Positions 17,224 through 23,792 of a stretch of 64,000 nucleotides of DNA are shown here, piece by piece (within the stretch, counting starts at the first letter, position 1; every line of letters starts with the position of its first letter). The notes under the pieces were generated by a model. The model had not been told where the DNA came from. It ran no database searches and saw only the letters and a program-made list of their open reading frames with translations. Location of the stretch: NCBI RefSeq assembly GCF_003014535.1, contig NZ_PYGD01000001.1:1364001-1428000 (forward strand). The letters are read 5' to 3'. Source of the DNA: Taibaiella chishuiensis. GTDB lineage: Bacteria; Bacteroidota; Bacteroidia; Chitinophagales; Chitinophagaceae. A program made the translations under genes and the position numbers.

Positions 17224-17724
17224 ATGGTTAGCGCAACAATATCCATAACGCAGGTGTATACCTGGCTCTCGGAGATCTCGGACCCGGAAATACCCGCCGT
17301 CTCGATCCTCGACCTGGGTATCGTACGCGATGTGGTACTTGCAGACGATGCCGCATCGGTATCGGTAACCATTACCCCTACCTACAGCGGCTGCCCGGCC
17401 ATGGACCTGATCAGTATGCAGATCCGGATGGCGCTGATGAGCCGCGGTTTTAAGAAAGTAGATATCAATATGCAGTTGGCGCCCGCCTGGACTACCGACT
17501 GGATTACTCCCGAAGGCAAGGCCAAAATGCAGGCCTATGGCATCGCGCCACCTATCCGTAAAGCCAAGGATGGGTTAGGACTTTTCGAAGAAGATGATAT
17601 CGAATGCCCGCATTGCCATTCCCTCCATACCGAACTGGTCAGCCAGTTTGGCGCTACCAGTTGCAAGGCCATGTACCGCTGCCTCGACTGCAAAGAGCCT
17701 TTCGAGCATTTTAAGTGTCATTAA
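17224..17724 (+). CDS. paaD: Phenylacetyl-CoA epoxidase subunit PaaD
   Basis: A 166-residue protein of the PaaD type: an N-terminal MIP18/DUF59 domain with DPEIP (residues 20-24), SILDLGIVRDV and TYSGCPAM (53-60), and a C-terminal metal-binding tail with cysteines at C128, C131, C147, C153 and C156. PaaD is thought to help assemble the iron centre or cluster of the phenylacetyl-CoA epoxidase PaaABCE. None of those partners is in the window, so this copy is away from a paa operon. It may serve a distant operon or act in iron-sulfur maturation like other MIP18 proteins. Confidence 0.85.
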   Translation: MVSATISITQVYTWLSEISDPEIPAVSILDLGIVRDVVLADDAASVSVTITPTYSGCPAMDLISMQIRMALMSRGFKKVDINMQLAPAWTTDWITPEGKAKMQAYGIAPPIRKAKDGLGLFEEDDIECPHCHSLHTELVSQFGATSCKAMYRCLDCKEPFEHFKCH

Positions 17725-17906
17725 GATGCGTGCTACGTTTTAGAAAATGTAATCTTGTTCCTCCCCTTAGTTCTTAACAGCGAAGCAATGTGGCGTAAAG
17801 CAACAGGTTTAGACATCGCTTTTGCAGGCTCGATCCATTTTTAATTGCTGTTATTTTTAGTCGGGTTTCAATATGTGGATTTGGATTTATTTTTTAAATT
17901 CGTATT

Positions 17907-18212
17907 ATGACCGATAGTAAATTATATCAGCTGATGGCTGTGGTTGAGGAGATCGGCCAACTGGATGAAATGATTGCCCTTCATGAAAAGCAGGGCTCTG
18001 ATCTCATGCTGTCGCAGTATAGCGAAAAAAAGGTTGCGCTTACCGGCTACCTGATCCGGGAATTGATCGATCCGGCCGAAAATTCTTATGAAAGTTTGAT
18101 TGCGATCCGGAGTATTCTGGATAAATTTTTCGGCTACTCTATTTCGGAAATCAAACCTTCTTCCGAACCGCATTTCAACAAAATTAAACAGCTTATTGAC
18201 GTTATCGAATAG
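17907..18212 (+). CDS. Hypothetical protein, helical
   Basis: A 101-residue protein I do not recognise. It is mostly predicted alpha-helical with many charged residues (LMAVVEEIGQLDEMIALHEKQ at the start, HFNKIKQLIDVIE at the end), no signal peptide and no membrane segment, suggesting a small cytoplasmic protein. It stands alone between paaD (182 bases away) and the DUF1801 gene, with a hairpin after its stop. Confidence 0.6.
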   Translation: MTDSKLYQLMAVVEEIGQLDEMIALHEKQGSDLMLSQYSEKKVALTGYLIRELIDPAENSYESLIAIRSILDKFFGYSISEIKPSSEPHFNKIKQLIDVIE

Positions 18213-18254
18213 GGAATATGCCGGCATATGTCGCTTCTCGCTTCACTATTTGCC

Positions 18255-18285
18255 GCCCCGGTCCGTACCCGGGGCATTTCTATTT
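18255..18285 (+). terminator. Terminator hairpin after the 101-residue gene
   Basis: GCCCCGG pairs with CCGGGGC around a 7-base loop, followed by ATTTCTATTTT. Confidence 0.6.
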
Positions 18286-18374
18286 TATGTCTTATCTTTA
18301 AGACATCGGTTATCGGATGTACGCTTGCCCGGCAGCCCCGGCTAACACGGCAGTAACCCTATAAACAAGATACC

Positions 18375-18743
18375 ATGGCAAAAACAAATTTTCAATCTGT
18401 AGATCAATACCAGGGCACCTTTCCGCCCGAAATAGCGGCACGCCTCGAGCAGGTAAGAACAATGATCCGGGAGGTGGCGCCCGATGCAGAAGAGGTGATT
18501 AGCTACCAGATACCGGCTTATAAATACCAGGGCTTCCTGGTTTATTATTCCGGCTATAAAAACCACATTTCGCTGTCTTACCCGTTCAGCGCGGCTTTGC
18601 TGGCCGAGTTCAAAGAGGAGCTTGCGAAGTACAAAGTCAGCAAATCGGCGATTCAATTTCCCAACAGCGAGCCCTTGCCTTTAAGCCTGATCAAACGCAT
18701 TGTCCGGTTCCGGTTACAGGAAAATAAGGCCAAAGCGAAATAA
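18375..18743 (+). CDS. DUF1801 / YdhG-type iron-chaperone-like protein
   Basis: A 122-residue cytoplasmic protein of the DUF1801 family, whose fold resembles frataxin and whose members are sometimes called iron chaperones. Typical features are VDQYQGTFPPEIAARLEQVR near the start, EEVISYQIPAYKYQG (about 40-54) and AIQFPNSEPLPLSLIKRIVRFR at the end. No clear functional partner is adjacent. The molecular role is not established. Confidence 0.8.
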   Translation: MAKTNFQSVDQYQGTFPPEIAARLEQVRTMIREVAPDAEEVISYQIPAYKYQGFLVYYSGYKNHISLSYPFSAALLAEFKEELAKYKVSKSAIQFPNSEPLPLSLIKRIVRFRLQENKAKAK

Positions 18744-18798
18744 TTATTGTGTGTTTTTAATGCGGGTTTTACCCGGAGCTTTTAATACTATTTGTAAG

Positions 18799-19215
18799 AT
18801 GACTTTTGATTTATTGTGTATGTGCGTGGGTCTGTTGCTGGTTCCATTTGTCTATTTTGCGTTTCCCCGTTTATTCTTTACCAAAAGCATGGAGCGGCCC
18901 TGCTGGATTGTCGCAGGACTAATTGCATTTGCCGGTTTGCTTGCTGTACTCCATAATGGTCTTTTTCCCGGCCCTTGTTTTCCGCTGTTCCTGTTCTGTC
19001 CCTTATTCGCTCTTTTTGTACTACGTATCGGTTGTTACCTGTTCCGGAAACGGTATCGTCGTAATCCTGTTATCCCGGAAGTGCGGGCAACTTCTTATTA
19101 CGATGAATGGGACAAGGACCGGGTCTTCCTGTTCCTGTACCTGATGATAATCGTGTTGGGACCGACAAGCATATTCTTTTACATGTATCCCTCTTTTGCC
19201 GTTGCGGCACGTTAA
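18799..19215 (+). CDS. Hypothetical membrane protein
   Basis: A 138-residue protein with about four hydrophobic helices (starting MTFDLLCMCVGLLLV) and a basic cytoplasmic loop (LFRKRYRRNP) in the middle. I do not recognise the family. The chosen start follows a 55-base gap after the DUF1801 gene; an in-frame ATG 13 codons upstream is possible but adds polar residues before helix 1. It converges with the hydrolase gene, 19 bases away. Confidence 0.55.
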   Translation: MTFDLLCMCVGLLLVPFVYFAFPRLFFTKSMERPCWIVAGLIAFAGLLAVLHNGLFPGPCFPLFLFCPLFALFVLRIGCYLFRKRYRRNPVIPEVRATSYYDEWDKDRVFLFLYLMIIVLGPTSIFFYMYPSFAVAAR

Positions 19216-19234
19216 CTGTAGCTGCAGGCGGTAT

Positions 19235-19957
19235 TTACAGCAACCCTTTCAACCAGGCTGCTATATCCGCCCATTCTTCCTGCACCGTTTCATGTCCTAC
19301 CGGGTATTCGTGATAGTTCAGTTGTATACCATGTTGTTCGGTCAGCGCTTTTGCCGCACGGGCATAGGATATGGGCAGCACGGCATCAGCTGTGCCATGA
19401 CCGATAAAGACATGAAGCCGTTGTAACTTAGTGCCGGCAGCCATTACAGGCTTTATCTCCGGCAATACCCGGCCGCTCAGGGCAAGGATGCCTTTTACTT
19501 TCTCGGGCCGGCTTAAGGCCAGGCTATAGCTCATAATAGCGCCTTGGCTAAAGCCCAACAGGAATACGCGCTCCGGATCTGCATCATATTTTTCCAGTAC
19601 CTGGTTGATAAACTGTACCAGGATGATCCGGCTCTTCTCCGCCTCTTCGGCATTGATGACCGGTGTGCCGGCCTCGAAATGTACGTGGAACCAGGCATAA
19701 GCGCCGGGCTGTAAGGTAAACGGGGCGCGGGCTGCGATCACCAGGCTTTCTTCCGGCAGGCGGTTGGCGTAAGTAAAAAGGTTGTCTTCATTGCCGCCTA
19801 CACCATGCAGCAAAATAATAACCGGCGGTTTTCCTTTGCCGGGGCGCAGTGGTTCCCGCAGGCGGTAGTGTAGTAACAGGTGTTCCCCTTTTAAGAAATG
19901 GGGCAGGGCAGGATTGGTATGCATCAGGAGTAAGATTAAGATCAGTAAAAAGCGCAT
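19235..19957 (-). CDS. Alpha/beta hydrolase, phospholipase/carboxylesterase family
   Basis: A 240-residue hydrolase of the carboxylesterase 2 / MhqD-like group with a probable signal peptide or anchor (MRFLLILILLLM). The catalytic triad is S138 in GFSQGA, D191 in HGTAD and H222 in VGHE, and the oxyanion segment is LLHGVGGNEDN (49-59). It is the last gene of a three-gene operon with a SnoaL-like protein and an extradiol dioxygenase, 12 bases after the latter. In Bacillus a similar hydrolase is induced with ring-cleaving dioxygenases under quinone stress; a comparable detoxification role here is inference. Confidence 0.85.
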   Translation of the reverse strand: MRFLLILILLLMHTNPALPHFLKGEHLLLHYRLREPLRPGKGKPPVIILLHGVGGNEDNLFTYANRLPEESLVIAARAPFTLQPGAYAWFHVHFEAGTPVINAEEAEKSRIILVQFINQVLEKYDADPERVFLLGFSQGAIMSYSLALSRPEKVKGILALSGRVLPEIKPVMAAGTKLQRLHVFIGHGTADAVLPISYARAAKALTEQHGIQLNYHEYPVGHETVQEEWADIAAWLKGLL

Positions 19958-19969
19958 GGGTCTTGTGTT

Positions 19970-20860
19970 TTACCCGACCTGGAAGCAGCGCATGCCGATA
20001 CCGGCATACTGGTAGCCTTCGTAGGTATAGGTTACGGGTTCGTCTTTGTCTTTAAGGCCCAGGCTGTACAGCATAGGCAGGTAGTGATCGCTGGTCGGTA
20101 CGGCCAGCCTTGCGGCGGCGCCCAGCCCGGTATAGCGCACCAGGTCATCCACCTGGTTATGGTCTATTTTGTTTTTAACCAGGGCATCAAATTCCAGGGC
20201 CCAGTCGTAAGGCTTTGCGTCCATGTCGTGCCAGTCTACCATACCCAGGTTATGTACGATATTGCCACTGCCGATAACCAGTACACCCTTGCTGCGTAAG
20301 GCTTTTAGCTCGGTAGCCAGTTGGTAATGGTAGGCTGCAGGCTGGCTGTAGTCGATGCTCATCTGGAATACCGGCACATCCGCTTCGGGATAGAGAAATT
20401 TCAATACCGTCCACGCACCGTGATCGAGGCCCATGGCCTGGTCTTCTTGTACGGTAGTGCTTTGTACCTGGCGCACCAGTTCGCGTGCCAGCCCCGGATG
20501 TCCAGCCGGTGCATATTGCACCCGGAAGAGCCGGTCGTCGAAGTGGCCAAAATCATAGATCGCCTTTGGCGCAGGGTTAACGGAAACATAAGTGCCGATG
20601 GTTTCCCAATGGGCCGAGATCACAAGTATAGCTTCGGGTTTGTCCATCTTTGCGCCCAGGCTGCTGAGGTGTTGTGTGAAGCTGTTGTCCAGTATAGCAT
20701 TCATCGGGTGCCCATGCCCGATAAAGAGCACCGGCATTTTCTTTGCCCTTACCGGCAGACCGCTGGTGAGTTGATGCAAACCCTGTAATTGCAGCGCCGC
20801 GGGGGCGAGGGGCAACATGGCTATCGTTTTTAAAAAGTCTTTGCGTTTCATCGTCGTCAA
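19970..20860 (-). CDS. ygiD: 4,5-DOPA-type extradiol ring-cleavage dioxygenase (YgiD family)
   Basis: A 296-residue class III extradiol dioxygenase that opens catechol-type rings with a non-haem metal. Metal-ligand segments are FIGHGHP (H49, H51), SAHW (H84) and a central GSGNIVHNL. The N-terminus (MKRKDFLKTIAMLPLAP) looks like an export signal, which most cytoplasmic YgiD proteins lack, so it may be periplasmic. An alternative start is the Met three codons in. It begins within a few bases of the end of the SnoaL-like gene. The natural substrate is unknown; DOPA is only the best-studied one. Confidence 0.88.
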   Translation of the reverse strand: MTTMKRKDFLKTIAMLPLAPAALQLQGLHQLTSGLPVRAKKMPVLFIGHGHPMNAILDNSFTQHLSSLGAKMDKPEAILVISAHWETIGTYVSVNPAPKAIYDFGHFDDRLFRVQYAPAGHPGLARELVRQVQSTTVQEDQAMGLDHGAWTVLKFLYPEADVPVFQMSIDYSQPAAYHYQLATELKALRSKGVLVIGSGNIVHNLGMVDWHDMDAKPYDWALEFDALVKNKIDHNQVDDLVRYTGLGAAARLAVPTSDHYLPMLYSLGLKDKDEPVTYTYEGYQYAGIGMRCFQVG

Positions 20861-20862
20861 TT

Positions 20863-21438
20863 TTATTGTTGGCCCAGGCCGACCTGGTTGGCATAAGTCT
20901 GGTTGTCCCAGAATAAATGTTCTTCGATCATCACACCATCTTTCCAGATACCGATGGTGGCCATAGGCATTTTAAAGGCTTTGCCGGTAGGCTGGATAAA
21001 CTTGCCTTCGCCTATAGGCATGGGTTGGGTAAAGGTGCCTTCGAATACACCGGTTACCGCGGTAAAATCGCCGCTGCCGAATTTTATCGGGTGAATCTTA
21101 ATGCGGGTATCGGGTGCATGTACAAACAGTTTCTTCATGTCTTCGATATGTACTGCCAGTCCTTCGGTCATATGCCCGTCGGGCCAGTATACCTTTATGT
21201 TTTTGGCATGGCTTTCGTGGAAACGTTCCCATTGCTGGTTGCTGAATACCGTATAGTCGAGCGTGTCGAAAATGTCGAGGTGCTGTTTGACGCGCGCGTC
21301 AGCTGCCGTAAGGGTTTTGAGCTGTTGCCGGAGTGCAGTCACTTCGCGGGTACCGGGTTTCGATTGGGCCTGGCCTATGGTAGCGGTGGTCAACAGGATG
21401 CCTGTAGTGAGCATAAGTACGGAAAGAAGGTAACGCAT
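20863..21438 (-). CDS. Exported SnoaL-like / ester cyclase family protein
   Basis: A 191-residue protein with a signal peptide (MRYLLSVLMLTTGILLTTATIGQAQ) and one NTF2-like SnoaL domain, recognisable by NIKVYWPDGHMTEGLAVHIEDMK and the C-terminal PTGKAFKMPMATIGIWKDG with EEHLFWDN. Family members bind or isomerise small cyclic or aromatic compounds. It is first in the operon with the dioxygenase and hydrolase. Two TTGATCCAGG repeats and a near-consensus promoter lie in its upstream region, just after a Crp/Fnr regulator gene. Confidence 0.8.
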   Translation of the reverse strand: MRYLLSVLMLTTGILLTTATIGQAQSKPGTREVTALRQQLKTLTAADARVKQHLDIFDTLDYTVFSNQQWERFHESHAKNIKVYWPDGHMTEGLAVHIEDMKKLFVHAPDTRIKIHPIKFGSGDFTAVTGVFEGTFTQPMPIGEGKFIQPTGKAFKMPMATIGIWKDGVMIEEHLFWDNQTYANQVGLGQQ

Positions 21439-21479
21439 AATAATTGTTTTAGGGAGTGTATTGTTTCGTTTTTACTATG

Positions 21480-21487
21480 CAAAGATG
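21480..21487 (-). promoter_or_regulatory. Promoter -7 element for the SnoaL/ygiD/hydrolase operon
   Basis: CATCTTTG on the minus strand differs from TAnnTTTG at one base and lies 41 bases before the first start codon. Confidence 0.4.
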
Positions 21488-21510
21488 GGGGTATGCCGGC
21501 CCCTTTTCCT

Positions 21511-21543
21511 TTGATCCAGGATAGGAAAACAACTTGATCCAGG
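21511..21543. repeat. Paired direct repeats TTGATCCAGG, candidate operator
   Basis: TTGATCCAGG occurs at 21511-21520 and again at 21534-21543, exactly 23 bases apart (about two helical turns). They lie 23 and 46 bases upstream of the probable -7 element of the dioxygenase operon. TTGAT is the half-site of Fnr-type boxes, and a Crp/Fnr regulator gene lies immediately upstream. Confidence 0.45.
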
Positions 21544-21565
21544 TTAAGCAATGCTGCCCGGAAAG

Positions 21566-21599
21566 CAGAACGCCGCCCCGGCTAAGGGGCGGCGTTCTG
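21566..21599 (-). terminator. Terminator-like hairpin after the Crp/Fnr gene
   Basis: CAGAACGCCGCCCC pairs perfectly with GGGGCGGCGTTCTG (14 pairs, 6-base loop) 26 bases after the regulator's stop. A U-tract is nearly absent, so ending may depend on stem strength. Confidence 0.65.
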
Positions 21600-21624
21600 T
21601 GTATAAATAAGCGGATGCGTTACG

Positions 21625-22194
21625 CTACATATGCTTCCGGATACGGCTCAGGCTTTCCGGTGTAATGCCCAGGTAAGAGGCAATATGGATCAGGGCTACA
21701 CGTTGCGCTATGCCGGGCTGATTGGCCACCAGCTCGCGGTAACGCTCTTCGGCAGGCACGCTCAGCGTCTCGTTGAGCCGCAATTGCAGGGCTACGTAAG
21801 CCCGCTCGTACAGCAGGCGGAAATAACGTTCGATCACCGGTATTTCCTGGTACAGACCCTGCAGGTCCTCGTACGAAAGTACCAGTACTTCGCTGTCTTC
21901 GAGGGCTTCGATATGCACCTGGCCCGGCTTCCGGGTAATAAAGCTGTACAGGTCGGACACCCAATGATTTTCGAGGGCGATCTGTAATACATGCTCCACG
22001 CCCTTTTCGTCGATCGTATACGAACGGAAACTGCCTTTGTTGACGAAGATCAGGATACGGCATACTTCACCTTCCTGTACGATGCTCTTTTTCTTACGTA
22101 CATGGCGCAGCTTGAAACAGTCCGACAGGCGTTCCTGTTCGGCCGGTGTAAGGCTGATCTTTTCGGTAAAGCGCTCGATAAGGTGGGTATGCAT
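21625..22194 (-). CDS. Crp/Fnr family transcriptional regulator
   Basis: A 189-residue regulator with an N-terminal cyclic-nucleotide-binding-like domain (LRHVRKKKSIVQEGEVCRILIFVNKGSFRSY) and a C-terminal winged-helix region ending IASYLGITPESLSRIRK. There are no Fnr-type N-terminal cysteines, so it is not an iron-sulfur sensor, and the effector is unknown. It is read in the same direction as the aldehyde dehydrogenase 31 bases upstream and the dioxygenase operon downstream, which makes local control of those genes plausible. Confidence 0.88.
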   Translation of the reverse strand: MHTHLIERFTEKISLTPAEQERLSDCFKLRHVRKKKSIVQEGEVCRILIFVNKGSFRSYTIDEKGVEHVLQIALENHWVSDLYSFITRKPGQVHIEALEDSEVLVLSYEDLQGLYQEIPVIERYFRLLYERAYVALQLRLNETLSVPAEERYRELVANQPGIAQRVALIHIASYLGITPESLSRIRKHM

Positions 22195-22225
22195 AGCCGG
22201 GGCCGCTTAAGCGGTGTATCGGTGT

Positions 22226-23683
22226 TTATAATTCAATACATACGTTTTTGGGCTCGGTAAAAAAGCGTAAAGCTTCCCAGCCGCCTTCGCGGCCTACGCC
22301 GCTGTTTTTGAAACCGCCGAAGGGCGTGCGCAGGTCGCGCAGCAGCCAGCAGTTTACCCATATGATGCCGCTGTGTACCTGGGCTGCCATACGGTGCGCC
22401 CGGCTTACGTTTTCGGTCCAGATGGTAGCGGCCAGGCCATAGTCGCTGGCATTGGCCAGTTGCAGGGCTTCGGCTTCGGTAGTAAAGGATTGCAGGCTTA
22501 CTACCGGTCCGAATATTTCTTCCATATTGGTCCGGCAATCGGGGCCCAGGCCTTCGATAATGGTAGGTTCGATAAAGTAGCCATTGGCACAGCGGCCTTC
22601 GGGTTTAAGGGCATTGCCACCCAGCAATACGGTGCCGCCTTCTTCTTTCGCCAGTTCGATACAACCCAGTACTTTTTCGTAGTGTGTTTTACTAACCACA
22701 GCGCCTTGCTTGGAAGTCTCTGCGAGCGGATCACCCACAGTCAGTTTTTTTACTTCGGCTACAAACGCTGTTTTAAATTGTTCGTAAATGCTTGCTTCTA
22801 CCAGGATGCGGCTGCCGCAAAGGCAGATCTGGCCCTGGTTAGCGAAGGAGGACTGTACGGTCGTCTTCAGCATCTTTTCCCAGTTGCAGTCGGCGAAGAT
22901 GATATTGGGATTTTTACCGCCCAGTTCGAGCGATAATTTTTTGAACATCGGTGCGGCTACTGCGGCAATGTCTTTACCCGCACGGGTACTGCCGGTAAAG
23001 GAGATGGCTTTGATCTCGGGGTGGCTTACAATGGATGCGCCGCAATGCGGACCGCCGCCGTGTACGATATTGAGCACACCGTCGGGCAGGCCTGCTTCCC
23101 GCGCAATCTCGCACAGCAGGTAGCCGGTCATCGGGGTTACCTCCGAAGGCTTGGCTACTACACAATTGCCGGCAGCCAGCGCAGGGGCTATCTTCCAGGT
23201 AAAGAGGTATAAAGGCAGGTTCCAGGGCGAGATACAACCGACTACCCCGATGGGGTTGCGCAGGGTATAGTTGATGGCTTTGCCCTGCATGCTGTGGCTT
23301 TCAGAGGCGTAGTGCATCAGGCCGGTGGCAAAAAAGCGGAAGTTGTCGGATGCACGCGGAATGTCCACTCTTTTCGACAGCCATAAAGGTTTGCCGTTAT
23401 CATTGCTTTCGGCCAGGGCCAGGGCGTCCAGGTTGGCGTCGATCAGTTCGGCTATGCGGTTCAGTATTTTAAAGCGGTAGTCGGGTGTGGAGGTACTCCA
23501 GGCCGGGAACGCTTTTTTTGCGGCGTCTACGGCCAGCTGCACATCATCGGCGTCACTATCGGGTGTCTGGCTATATACCTCGCCGGTAGCGGGATTTACG
23601 TTATCCATAAACCTGCCGTTTTCGGGGTCGCAGAATTGCCCGTCGATATAATTAAGGATCTGTTTTGGAGCTGCTAAATTCAT
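22226..23683 (-). CDS. Aldehyde dehydrogenase, 2-aminomuconic / 2-hydroxymuconic semialdehyde type
   Basis: A 485-residue NAD-dependent aldehyde dehydrogenase. The cofactor motif is FTGSTRAG (229-236), the general base is E253 in LELGGKNP, and the catalytic cysteine is C287 in GQICLCGSR. The C-terminal FGGFKNSGVGREGG block is intact. Sequence style resembles enzymes oxidising 2-aminomuconic or 2-hydroxymuconic semialdehyde in kynurenine or catechol breakdown, but the substrate cannot be fixed here. The start was moved from an upstream ATG to MNLAAPKQ, where family similarity begins. A ring-cleavage dioxygenase operon lies downstream on the same strand. Confidence 0.88.
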   Translation of the reverse strand: MNLAAPKQILNYIDGQFCDPENGRFMDNVNPATGEVYSQTPDSDADDVQLAVDAAKKAFPAWSTSTPDYRFKILNRIAELIDANLDALALAESNDNGKPLWLSKRVDIPRASDNFRFFATGLMHYASESHSMQGKAINYTLRNPIGVVGCISPWNLPLYLFTWKIAPALAAGNCVVAKPSEVTPMTGYLLCEIAREAGLPDGVLNIVHGGGPHCGASIVSHPEIKAISFTGSTRAGKDIAAVAAPMFKKLSLELGGKNPNIIFADCNWEKMLKTTVQSSFANQGQICLCGSRILVEASIYEQFKTAFVAEVKKLTVGDPLAETSKQGAVVSKTHYEKVLGCIELAKEEGGTVLLGGNALKPEGRCANGYFIEPTIIEGLGPDCRTNMEEIFGPVVSLQSFTTEAEALQLANASDYGLAATIWTENVSRAHRMAAQVHSGIIWVNCWLLRDLRTPFGGFKNSGVGREGGWEALRFFTEPKNVCIEL

Positions 23684-23792
23684 ATTGCAAATATAGCGAA
23701 AGAAATAAGCCGGTGAGAACACCGGCCCCGACAATCGGCGCCGTTCGTGGGGGCGCCTGTTGTCTGAAAACTACAACCCTCTTTAATGTCTT

